NCBI GenBank assembly: GCA_017995275.1
Contig: JAGOJE010000036.1
Span: 1-8,402, forward strand
Source: Rickettsiaceae bacterium
GTDB taxonomy: Bacteria; Pseudomonadota; Alphaproteobacteria; Rickettsiales; Rickettsiaceae
DNA: 8,402 nt
Reading direction: 5' to 3'
Shown here: in pieces, positions 1-6,297 of the stretch
Numbering within the stretch: the first letter of the stretch is position 1
How the letters are laid out: the number at the start of each line of letters is the position of its first letter
Translations under genes and position numbers: made by a program
The notes under the pieces: generated by a model
The model's database searches: none
Seen by the model: only the letters and a program-made list of their open reading frames with translations
What the model was told of the DNA's origin: nothing

Positions 1-1025
1 AGACGAATCCAGAACTATTTGCCACTATGACCGAAGTAGATAAAGTTATGGGCAATGAAGAAAAACTTCATCCGCAAAATTACCTATTTACTGAGGAACG
101 TGTTCTTGTGAATGACATAATGTCCGTTACAGAAACTGCGGAACATATGATAAGTCATTTTGACGGTAGATCCAGAGCCTTTGTTCAGGTGCAAAATGGA
201 TGTAATCATAGATGTACATTTTGTATAATACCATATGGACGCGGCAATAGTAGATCCGTTCCTATGGGGGGGGTGTTTAACCAGGTTAAAAAGCTTGTGC
301 AGGAAGGGTTTAAGGAGATAGTCCTCACTGGAGTAGATGTTACATCATATGGGCCTGATCTTCCTGGTTCCCCAACATTTGCTCAAATGATTAGGCGCCT
401 TCTAGCTGCTGTTCCTGAGCTTCCAAGACTTAGGCTTTCATCAATAGATGTTGCGGAGATAGACAGTGAATTATTTGATCTTTTTGCTAATGAAAAGCGT
501 ATGATGCCACATTTGCATATAAGCCTGCAAGCCGGGGATAATATGATACTCAAGCGTATGAAAAGAAGGCATGATAGAGAGCAAGTGATAGATTTTTGTA
601 CTAGAATGAGAAAAGCTAGGCCAGATATGGCATTTGGGGCGGATATAATAGCCGGATTCCCAACGGAAACTGATGAAATGTTTGAAAATACTAGAAGGCT
701 TATTTCAGAAGCAGGGGTTCAATATTTGCATGTGTTTCCTTATTCTGAAAGAGATGGCACTCCTGCTGCTCGTATGCCGCAAGTCCCAAAATCTGTTAGG
801 CAGGAAAGGGCAAGGGTTTTAAGGGAAGAGGGCGATAGAGAGTTACAAAGATTTATGCAGAAAAATCTAGGAAGAATAGCCGATGTTATAATGGAAAAAG
901 ATGGTTATGGACATAGCGAGAATTTTATTAGCGTGAAGGTTTTAGGGATCACTGAGCCTGGGCAATTAGCAAAAGTGAAACTTACTTCTGTGGAAAATGG
1001 ATATATGATTGGAGAGTTAGTTTAG
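1..1025 (+). CDS. mtaB: tRNA t6A37 methylthiotransferase MtaB, 5'-truncated by window edge
   Basis: This is a radical-SAM enzyme that adds a methylthio group to N6-threonylcarbamoyl-adenosine at position 37 of ANN-decoding tRNAs. The frame is open from base 3, eight codons before the first ATG (position 27). The upstream residues (TNPELFAT) continue the family's N-terminal domain, so that ATG is internal and the real start lies outside the window; about 80 residues of a roughly 420-residue protein are missing. The radical-SAM motif CNHRCTFC is encoded at 201-224, with cysteines at 201, 213 and 222 binding the [4Fe-4S]-SAM cluster. The following IIPYGRGNSRS resembles alphaproteobacterial MtaB rather than MiaB or RimO. 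The TIM-barrel core follows (VLTGVDVTSYG, HISLQAGDN, DIIAGFPTE), then a C-terminal TRAM-like RNA-binding region (about 865-1022). An 8-G run at 266-273 stays in frame. The stop TAG overlaps the 3' end of the convergent ATPase gene by 9 nt. Confidence 0.93.
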   Translation, partial: TNPELFATMTEVDKVMGNEEKLHPQNYLFTEERVLVNDIMSVTETAEHMISHFDGRSRAFVQVQNGCNHRCTFCIIPYGRGNSRSVPMGGVFNQVKKLVQEGFKEIVLTGVDVTSYGPDLPGSPTFAQMIRRLLAAVPELPRLRLSSIDVAEIDSELFDLFANEKRMMPHLHISLQAGDNMILKRMKRRHDREQVIDFCTRMRKARPDMAFGADIIAGFPTETDEMFENTRRLISEAGVQYLHVFPYSERDGTPAARMPQVPKSVRQERARVLREEGDRELQRFMQKNLGRIADVIMEKDGYGHSENFISVKVLGITEPGQLAKVKLTSVENGYMIGELV

Positions 1026-2444
1026 AAGCTGCTGAAAATCTATAATATGTCCAAAATAGCTGCTATCTGAAACTGCATCAGTTATTCCGCTTTCATGTAT
1101 TAATACAGGAACTACAGCAAAGCCTCGTGGGACTTTTAAGTTGGAGAGTTTTGTTTGCATTTCATTTATTATATCGGCGCTAATTTCCTTGCGTGAAAAT
1201 TTTATTTCACATGCAAATAAGGTTCCAAAACGAGTTTGTATTAGGTAATCTATTTGGCATCCAGCGGAAGAAGAAGTTTTTCTCTGGAAAAATGGATTGT
1301 CACACACTACATCCTGTAGTTTGATATTAAGTAGTTCTTTTATCTTTTTCCTATTTCTAAGTATAAGGTTTTCAAACTGTAGTCCCATTACTGCATTCCA
1401 GCCAGGCATATTAGATATCATTGAAAATTCATCGTTATTTCCAGACAGAATTTTTTCCTTTTCTGGCTCTATATATTTTAAGTAAAACCTTATATAATTA
1501 TCACTGAGTCTATAATTGCTAAGGCGAGACATTGTTCCATCTTTAATTTTCCAACTATAATCTCTGCTGATAAAAGATGCTTCTATAAGATTATCTAGAT
1601 ATTTGCTTAGTGCTCCACTTTTTACATAATCTATATTTTTTGCAATTTCATTAAGATCGCACGATCCGGATTTTAGTCTTTCTAGGATTTTTTTGTAAAT
1701 TTCTCCTTTGTTACCGAATAGGTCATGGAAAATTAGGTTGAATTCATTAAAAAGTACGGATGTTCTATCAAAGAACATTCTGCTGATGTTGTCATCTGCT
1801 GTTAATCTTCCATCTATTTGCTCGAGATACCAAGGCACTCCTCCTGTGCAGCTAAGTATTTTAAATTTTTCATGGGCAGAAAATTTAAAATTTAGAGCTT
1901 CTAAAAACTCATTGCTTTCGGAAAGTGAGAGTTCTTCAACTTTTAAATATAAGGATATTCTGCCAAAAAAACCTGTGCTTCTTATTATATTTTCTTCAAT
2001 CCAGGTTGATACTGATCCACAGAGAATAAATATGAGTCCATTTATTTTGCTAAAAGCCATGTCCCAGGAGTTTTTAAATTTTCCAAGAAATGTAGGATCC
2101 ATTGATCCCATCCATGATATTTCATCAAAAAGTAGTACATATTTCCCGGTTTTTATATTTTCATATAATAAGTCAAAAAGATCTGACCAGTCGTATGATG
2201 TGACTCTTGGGATTCCTAAGGATTTAGTAAGCTGCAGCGCAAAAGCATCGCGTTGTTTTTGCTCGTTTACGCCATCTTCTGGCGGAATTCCTGAAATTCT
2301 TATAAATTTTTTGCCTTTAGCAAATTCTTCAACCAACCTGCTTTTGCCGATTCTACGCCTGCCTTTTATAACAACAAGATGTGCTCTTGCTTTCGATAAT
2401 CCCTCTAGTTTTTCTAGCTCTTTCTTTCTTCCTATGAACTTCAT
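1017..2444 (-). CDS. AAA-type ATPase with winged-helix and PD-(D/E)XK-like C-terminus (archaeal-ATPase/DUF234-like)
   Basis: A 475-residue protein of the large family of stand-alone P-loop ATPases scattered through archaea and bacteria; its cellular role is not established. It opens with FIGRKKELEKL, typical of the family, followed by Walker A GRRRIGKS at residues 28-35, Walker B YVLLFDEIS at 102-110 (D107, E108) and a sensor-like stretch around CGS 142-144. Residues about 245-325 look like a winged helix (SGALSKYLDNLIEASFISR, 276-294). Residues about 355-420 match the PD-(D/E)XK-like pattern: E358, D399 in QIDYLIQ, and E413-x-K415 in CEIKF. No membrane segment or signal peptide is seen. The ATG at 2444 is chosen because the family motif begins within four residues; the ribosome binding site is poor. 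It is monocistronic, convergent with mtaB (9-nt overlap) and preceded by two 38-bp dyads that may be its operators. It is probably accessory. The family assignment is firm; the function and nuclease activity are inferred. Confidence 0.87.
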   Translation of the reverse strand: MKFIGRKKELEKLEGLSKARAHLVVIKGRRRIGKSRLVEEFAKGKKFIRISGIPPEDGVNEQKQRDAFALQLTKSLGIPRVTSYDWSDLFDLLYENIKTGKYVLLFDEISWMGSMDPTFLGKFKNSWDMAFSKINGLIFILCGSVSTWIEENIIRSTGFFGRISLYLKVEELSLSESNEFLEALNFKFSAHEKFKILSCTGGVPWYLEQIDGRLTADDNISRMFFDRTSVLFNEFNLIFHDLFGNKGEIYKKILERLKSGSCDLNEIAKNIDYVKSGALSKYLDNLIEASFISRDYSWKIKDGTMSRLSNYRLSDNYIRFYLKYIEPEKEKILSGNNDEFSMISNMPGWNAVMGLQFENLILRNRKKIKELLNIKLQDVVCDNPFFQRKTSSSAGCQIDYLIQTRFGTLFACEIKFSRKEISADIINEMQTKLSNLKVPRGFAVVPVLIHESGITDAVSDSSYFGHIIDFQQLLN

Positions 2445-2459
2445 AAATACTCATATCAA

Positions 2460-2497
2460 TTTACACATAATTACGAATTATAGATTATGTGTAAAAT
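2460..2497. repeat. Dyad element, copy 1, upstream of the ATPase gene
   Basis: A 38-bp element with perfect 12-bp inverted arms, TTTACACATAAT (2460-2471) and ATTATGTGTAAA (2484-2495), around a 12-nt centre. It lies 15 bp upstream of the ATPase start codon. It is 34/38 identical to copy 2. On the minus strand its centre contains TATAAT (2482 down to 2477), a possible -10 box for the ATPase gene. A protein bound here would therefore cover the promoter. The AT-rich stem without a following T-run does not look like a terminator. Operator function is inferred. Confidence 0.75.
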
Positions 2498-2505
2498 CCG
2501 CGCCA
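2477..2505 (-). promoter_or_regulatory. Candidate promoter of the ATPase gene inside dyad copy 1
   Basis: On the minus strand TATAAT occupies 2482-2477. The hexamer 17 bp upstream (2505-2500) is TGGCGC, a poor -35 match. A start near 2470 would give a leader of about 26 nt. Only the -10 box is convincing. Its position inside the dyad suggests regulation by whatever binds the dyad. Confidence 0.3.
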
Positions 2506-2512
2506 CAAAAAT

Positions 2513-2550
2513 TTTACACAAAATTGCAAATTATGGATTATGTGTAAAAT
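2513..2550. repeat. Dyad element, copy 2, upstream of the ATPase gene
   Basis: Second copy of the 38-bp dyad, differing from copy 1 at four positions. Its arms are ATTTTACACA (2511-2520) and TGTGTAAAAT (2541-2550), a perfect 10-bp inverted pair that continues after one mismatch. The two copies have a period of 53 bp, about five helical turns, so proteins bound to them would face the same side of the DNA. It may be a paired operator, or the remains of a duplicated mobile-element end. Confidence 0.72.
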
Positions 2551-2558
2551 TAGTAGTG

Positions 2559-2658
2559 TCTATTCAGTTCCTTGGTGAGTGTCGTCACGGATCGCGGCTT
2601 GCAAAGCTCGCTGGTCTGGGGTGATAGTTGGGGTTTTTAGTCCACCCTCATGAATAGA
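2559..2658. repeat. 100-bp intergenic element with 8-bp inverted ends and a mosaic-repeat core
   Basis: TCTATTCA (2559-2566) is exactly inverted as TGAATAGA (2651-2658). The interior is much richer in G and C than its flanks. A 28-bp core at about 2586-2613 (starting ACGGATCGCGGCTTGC) aligns at about 21 of 28 positions with the reverse complement of the GC-rich repeat near 6994-7021, so both appear to belong to one dispersed family, here inverted. I see no target-site duplication and no coding potential. It is called a repeat, not a transposon. Confidence 0.5.
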
Positions 2659-2670
2659 TACCGCCCTGAA

Positions 2671-2827
2671 TTATTGAGAGCTTGTGTACACAAAAAAATA
2701 AAACCCCAGCAGAAATAGCCCTACAGCCCCAACTGTCAAACTCGGTAAAATGGTCCGCAGAATTTTGTTTATGGAGCTTTTTATAGAAATTGCAGTATGT
2801 TGCGCTAGATCCTTAAATTTACCCCAT
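2671..2827 (-). pseudogene. Small single-pass membrane protein ORF with an apparent one-base frameshift
   Basis: On the minus strand AAGGA lies 8 nt before an ATG at 2827-2825, but the reading (ATG GGG TAA) stops at once. Removing one G from the GGGG run at 2825-2822 gives a 51-residue peptide beginning MGKFKDLAQHTAIS and ending FVYTSSQ before a TAA at 2673-2671. Residues about 24-47 (TILPSLTVGAVGLFLLGFYF and onward) form one good transmembrane helix after a basic amphipathic N-terminus (KSSINKILR). This suggests an inner-membrane protein with its N-terminus in the cytoplasm. I recognise no family. It could be a recently broken gene, a base-call error in the G-run, or a gene expressed by slippage. 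A chance open frame is possible, but the membrane-like composition and the well-placed ribosome binding site argue for a real or recently real gene. Confidence 0.45.
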
Positions 2828-2915
2828 TGATTTTTTCCTTAATCTTTAAGAGTATAGTGCAAATGTGTTCAATATACCGCTTCCGGCTAAATCATATTTT
2901 ATGCCATTAAAAAGC

Positions 2916-2944
2916 TTGCGGTAATGGTTCTATAGTAATATTAT
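2916..2944 (+). promoter_or_regulatory. Candidate promoter for the sdhCDAB operon
   Basis: TTGCGG at 2916-2921 and TATTAT at 2939-2944 are separated by 17 bp, a good sigma-70 arrangement. Transcription would start near 2951, giving a leader of about 28 nt before sdhC. The -35 box overlaps one arm of a 6-bp inverted pair (TACCGC at 2875-2880, GCGGTA at 2918-2923), whose meaning is unclear. Other AT-rich hexamers nearby could serve instead. Confidence 0.4.
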
Positions 2945-2978
2945 CCCACGAAGTAAGTGTTTATTATAAGTGCTGTAG

Positions 2979-3365
2979 ATGGAAAATAACAAAGAGCAAA
3001 AGCAAAGGCCAACTTCTCCGCATCTTGGAATTTACAGTCCACAGATTAGTTCTGTTTTGTCAATTTTTCATAGAATGACGGGAGTTGTGCTTTTTTGCTC
3101 TATGTCCTTACTGGTATGGGGTTCGATTTTCTTCGCCCTTAGCGATTTTGATACATCATTTACAAAAACTTTTGCTTTTTCATTCGTTATAAAGTTTATC
3201 GCCTATTCTCTGAGTTTTGTATTTTTTTATCATCTATCTACTGGAATAAGGCATTTGATTTGGGATATGGGATATCTTTTATCAAAACGCGCCTTGCATA
3301 TTACTGGCTGGCTTGCAATATTTTCCTCTATAATTTTTACATTTTTGTTTTGGGTGTTCATATGA
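2979..3365 (+). CDS. sdhC: Succinate dehydrogenase cytochrome b556 subunit SdhC
   Basis: One of two membrane-anchor subunits of respiratory complex II; it helps bind heme b and forms part of the quinone site. The 128-residue length is normal. The N-terminus carries the family motif RPTSPHLGIY (residues 10-19). SIFHRMTG (28-35) gives the serine and arginine associated with quinone binding, and HLSTGIRHLIWD (85-96) contains H85, the expected axial heme ligand, and the conserved RH pair. Three hydrophobic segments are visible, at about 33-55, 65-88 and 107-128. It is the first gene of the operon. No strong Shine-Dalgarno sequence precedes its ATG. Its stop TGA overlaps the sdhD start as ATGA, so the two are translationally coupled. 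Confidence 0.95.
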   Translation: MENNKEQKQRPTSPHLGIYSPQISSVLSIFHRMTGVVLFCSMSLLVWGSIFFALSDFDTSFTKTFAFSFVIKFIAYSLSFVFFYHLSTGIRHLIWDMGYLLSKRALHITGWLAIFSSIIFTFLFWVFI

Positions 3366-3730
3366 AATATGCTGAAAGAAGTAAATTATCTAGGGCAAAT
3401 TCTTCTGGTGCAAGTCACTGGTGGCATCAGCGCATTACTTCTATTATTATGGTTCCTCTTACAATTTGGTTGGTGTATTTTTCTTATATTTTATATCAGC
3501 TCGATCCGCCTGATATTCTTAAAATACTACATATACCATATAATGTAGTAATGATAGAAATATTCTTAGTGACTGTTTTTTACCATTCAGCTCTTGGTAT
3601 GCAGATGGTGATTGAAGATTATGTTAGCAATCTTAACATAAGACATTGCCTGATTCTTGCCTTATATATCTTTGTAACTGTAACTGTTATATCATCTATG
3701 ATAGCATTATTATTTTTGATGATTATTTGA
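3362..3730 (+). CDS. sdhD: Succinate dehydrogenase hydrophobic membrane anchor SdhD
   Basis: The second membrane anchor of complex II, pairing with SdhC around heme b and quinone. I start it at the ATG at 3362, which overlaps the sdhC stop by 4 nt, rather than at an in-frame ATG at 3260 that lies well inside sdhC. This gives 122 residues, the usual length. The N-terminus has the alphaproteobacterial pattern SGASHWWHQRIT (15-26). Three membrane segments fall at about 27-46, 60-82 and 95-121. HSALGMQMVIEDY (75-87) is the family signature, with H75 as the likely heme ligand and D86-Y87 near the quinone site. The sdhA start follows its stop after 8 nt. SdhD sequences diverge quickly, but motif and context make this secure. 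Confidence 0.94.
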   Translation: MKYAERSKLSRANSSGASHWWHQRITSIIMVPLTIWLVYFSYILYQLDPPDILKILHIPYNVVMIEIFLVTVFYHSALGMQMVIEDYVSNLNIRHCLILALYIFVTVTVISSMIALLFLMII

Positions 3731-3738
3731 GTGTAGCT

Positions 3739-5511
3739 ATGGCATATAATATTATAGATCACGAATATGATGTTGTAGTTGTTGGTGCTGGGGGAGCTGG
3801 TCTTAGGGCAACTTTAGGAATGGCCGCAGCAGGCCTTAATACAGCTTGTATCACAAAGGTTTTTCCAACGAGAAGTCATACCGTTGCTGCGCAAGGGGGT
3901 ATTAGTGCTGCACTTGGTAATATGGGGGAAGATGATTGGCGCTGGCATATGTATGACACTGTAAAAGGGTCCGACTGGCTGGGCGATCAAGACGCAATAG
4001 AATATATGTGTAAAAATGCTCCAGCAGCGATTATAGAGCTTGAGCATTATGGAGTGCCATTTTCTAGAACAAAAGATGGCAAGATATATCAACGCCCCTT
4101 TGGTGGAATGACTACTAATTACGGCGATGGAGAGCCAGCTCATCGTACTTGTGCGGCTGCAGACCGCACGGGGCATGCTATTTTGCATACATTATATCAG
4201 CAATCCTTGAAACATAAGGCAAAATTTTTCATTGAATTTTTTGCACTAGATTTGATTATGGATGATGGGGAGTGTTGTGGTGTAATAGCTTGGAATTTAG
4301 ACGATGGAACTATTCATCGGTTTAGAGCTCATAGCGTTGTTATAGCAACTGGTGGATATGGCCGTGCATATTTTTCAGCGACTTCTGCTCATACATGTAC
4401 AGGAGATGGTGGGGGCATGATTATAAGGGCTGGCCTGCCACTTCAAGATATGGAATTTGTACAATTTCACCCTACTGGCATATATGGATCTGGCTGCCTT
4501 ATAACAGAAGGTTCGCGCGGGGAGGGGGGGTATCTTGTAAATTCTGGAGGTGAGCGTTTCATGGAAAGATACGCTCCACATGCTAAAGATCTAGCTTCTA
4601 GGGATGTAGTATCAAGAGCTATGACTATGGAGATAAGAGCTGGCCGTGGAGTCGGGGTGAAGAAGGATCATATATATCTTCATTTGAATCATCTAGATCC
4701 AAAAATACTTCATGAGAGATTGCCAGGTATTTCAGAAACCGCTAGGATATTTGCTGGTGTGGATGTTACAAAACAGCCAATTCCCGTGATTCCTACAGTA
4801 CATTACAATATGGGAGGTATTCCAACAAATTACCATACGGAAGTGCTGGATGCTAAAGGCAATGTGGTTCCTGGGCTTATGGCTATAGGCGAAGCTGCTT
4901 GTGTTTCTGTCCATGGTGCGAATCGTTTGGGATCTAACTCTTTGCTTGATCTTGTAGTATTTGGAAGGGCTGCAGCTATAAGAGCTTCTTCTATGATAAA
5001 ACCTGGGGGAGCTCATAAAAAACTCTCAAGCGATGTTACTGGAAAAATTCTTGAAAGATTTGATAGCATAAGAAATGCAAATGGTTCTACTTCCGTTTCT
5101 TCTCTCCGGGGCAACATGCAACATGTTATGCAAAATCACGCTGCAGTTTTTAGAACTGAAGAAACTATGAAAGAAGGCGCTGATAAAATAGATGCTTTGA
5201 ATAAAAATTATGAAGATATAAAGGTATATGATCGTTCAATGATATGGAACAGTGATCTTGTGGAAGCTTTGGAGCTTGATAATTTGCTAGGGCAATCCGT
5301 TGTTACTATGCATTGTGCTCTTGCTAGGAAGGAAAGTAGAGGCGCGCATGCTAGAGAGGATTATCCAGAAAGAGATGATGAGAAGTGGATGAAGCATAGT
5401 CTTGCTTGGCTTGATGGTAATTCTAAGCTGCAAATTGGCTATAAAAATGTCGTTTTGAATAGTTTAACTGATGAGGTAAAGTCGGTACCTCCTCAAAAGA
5501 GGGTGTATTAA
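3739..5511 (+). CDS. sdhA: Succinate dehydrogenase flavoprotein subunit SdhA
   Basis: The catalytic subunit of complex II; it oxidises succinate to fumarate and passes electrons to SdhB on the cytoplasmic face of the membrane. I place the start at 3739, giving 590 residues, the normal length. An in-frame extension back to 3646 would run through the sdhD coding sequence. The FAD-binding motif GAGGAG is at residues 16-21. H47 in PTRSHTVAAQGG is the histidine that carries FAD covalently. Active-site features are intact: HPTG (244-247), the TEGSRGEGG loop (256-264), R288 in SRDVVSR (catalytic proton-shuttle arginine), H355 in PTVHYNMGG and R396 in HGANRLGSNS. It ends in VPPQKRVY. A 7-G run encodes the end of the RGEGG loop near 4524-4530 without breaking the frame. 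The sequence resembles alphaproteobacterial and mitochondrial SdhA. Confidence 0.98.
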   Translation: MAYNIIDHEYDVVVVGAGGAGLRATLGMAAAGLNTACITKVFPTRSHTVAAQGGISAALGNMGEDDWRWHMYDTVKGSDWLGDQDAIEYMCKNAPAAIIELEHYGVPFSRTKDGKIYQRPFGGMTTNYGDGEPAHRTCAAADRTGHAILHTLYQQSLKHKAKFFIEFFALDLIMDDGECCGVIAWNLDDGTIHRFRAHSVVIATGGYGRAYFSATSAHTCTGDGGGMIIRAGLPLQDMEFVQFHPTGIYGSGCLITEGSRGEGGYLVNSGGERFMERYAPHAKDLASRDVVSRAMTMEIRAGRGVGVKKDHIYLHLNHLDPKILHERLPGISETARIFAGVDVTKQPIPVIPTVHYNMGGIPTNYHTEVLDAKGNVVPGLMAIGEAACVSVHGANRLGSNSLLDLVVFGRAAAIRASSMIKPGGAHKKLSSDVTGKILERFDSIRNANGSTSVSSLRGNMQHVMQNHAAVFRTEETMKEGADKIDALNKNYEDIKVYDRSMIWNSDLVEALELDNLLGQSVVTMHCALARKESRGAHAREDYPERDDEKWMKHSLAWLDGNSKLQIGYKNVVLNSLTDEVKSVPPQKRVY

Positions 5512-5513
5512 TC

Positions 5514-6293
5514 ATGGTAGAGATGAGATTGCCACCGAATTCCAGGGTGAAAGAAGGAAAGGTTCACAACAAAGTTACCGATAGGAAAAAGATCAAAAAA
5601 TTCAAAATTTATCGTTATGATCCAGATTCTGAAGATAATCCGCATATTGATAGCTACGAACTAGATTTGGAAGATTGCGGGCCGATGGTTCTGGATGCCC
5701 TTATAAAAATCAAAAATGAAATAGATCCCACTCTTACATTTAGGCGTTCTTGCAGAGAGGGAATTTGCGGGAGTTGCTCCATGAATATCGATGGAACAAA
5801 TACTTTAGCATGTACGAAGCCTATTGATGAAGTAAGTGGAGATGTAAAAATATACCCACTCCCTCATATGAAAGTGGTGAAGGATTTGGTTCCAGATCTT
5901 TCTCATTTTTACCAGCAATATGAATCTGTTGAACCATGGCTTAAAAGCGATGATTCTCCTCAAAAAGATTCTGAAAGGCTTCAATCTGTCGAAGATAGGG
6001 AAAAACTTGATGGTTTGTATGAATGTATATTATGTGCATGTTGCTCTGCTTCTTGCCCGAGTTATTGGTGGAATGGTGATAAATATTTAGGTCCTGCTGT
6101 TTTGCTGCAAAGCTATAGATGGATAGTAGATAGCAGAGATGATAAAAAGAATGAAAGGCTAGAGCTTATGGATGATTCATTCAAGCTTTATCGTTGCCAT
6201 ACAATAATGAATTGTGTGCAAACTTGTCCGAAGGGTTTGAATCCGGCAAAGGCTATAGCAGAAATAAAAAAGGAAATAATATTAAAGAAGTAA
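5514..6293 (+). CDS. sdhB: Succinate dehydrogenase iron-sulfur subunit SdhB
   Basis: The electron-transfer subunit of complex II, carrying three iron-sulfur clusters between FAD and quinone. It has 259 residues. The start MVEMRLPPNSRVKEG matches the alphaproteobacterial N-terminus (LPPNSR), supporting the ATG at 5514, only 2 nt after the sdhA stop. A GAGGG at 5499-5503, 10 nt upstream within sdhA, can serve as ribosome binding site. The N-terminal ferredoxin domain holds C80, C85, C88 and C100 for the [2Fe-2S] cluster. The C-terminal domain has CILCACCSASCPSYWWN (171-187) and CHTIMNCVQTCPKGLNP (228-244). C171, C174, C177 and C238 fit the [4Fe-4S] cluster; C181, C228 and C234 fit the [3Fe-4S] cluster. 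No ligand is missing. Confidence 0.98.
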   Translation: MVEMRLPPNSRVKEGKVHNKVTDRKKIKKFKIYRYDPDSEDNPHIDSYELDLEDCGPMVLDALIKIKNEIDPTLTFRRSCREGICGSCSMNIDGTNTLACTKPIDEVSGDVKIYPLPHMKVVKDLVPDLSHFYQQYESVEPWLKSDDSPQKDSERLQSVEDREKLDGLYECILCACCSASCPSYWWNGDKYLGPAVLLQSYRWIVDSRDDKKNERLELMDDSFKLYRCHTIMNCVQTCPKGLNPAKAIAEIKKEIILKK

Positions 6294-6297
6294 GATT

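Noticed and set aside
1297..1485. A 62-codon plus-strand frame with hydrophobic stretches
   Set aside because: A shadow of the ATPase gene; its hydrophobic content follows from reading lysine/glutamate-rich codons on the opposite strand.
1708..2547. A 279-codon open frame on the plus strand opposite the ATPase gene
   Set aside because: It lies almost wholly antisense to a gene with clear Walker motifs, has low-complexity serine/leucine-rich content, resembles no family, and runs out through the dyad repeats.
2460..2550. CRISPR-like reading of the two 38-bp repeats
   Set aside because: There are only two copies with a 15-bp spacer, strong internal dyad symmetry and no cas genes; they fit an operator-like or mobile-end element better.
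3260..3361. Upstream in-frame extension of sdhD
   Set aside because: It lies wholly inside sdhC in another frame. The ATG at 3362 overlapping the sdhC stop gives the normal SdhD length and N-terminus.
3814..4188. Minus-strand frames within sdhA (also 4375-4581 and 4732-5016)
   Set aside because: They are antisense to conserved sdhA sequence, with no recognisable motifs or ribosome binding sites.
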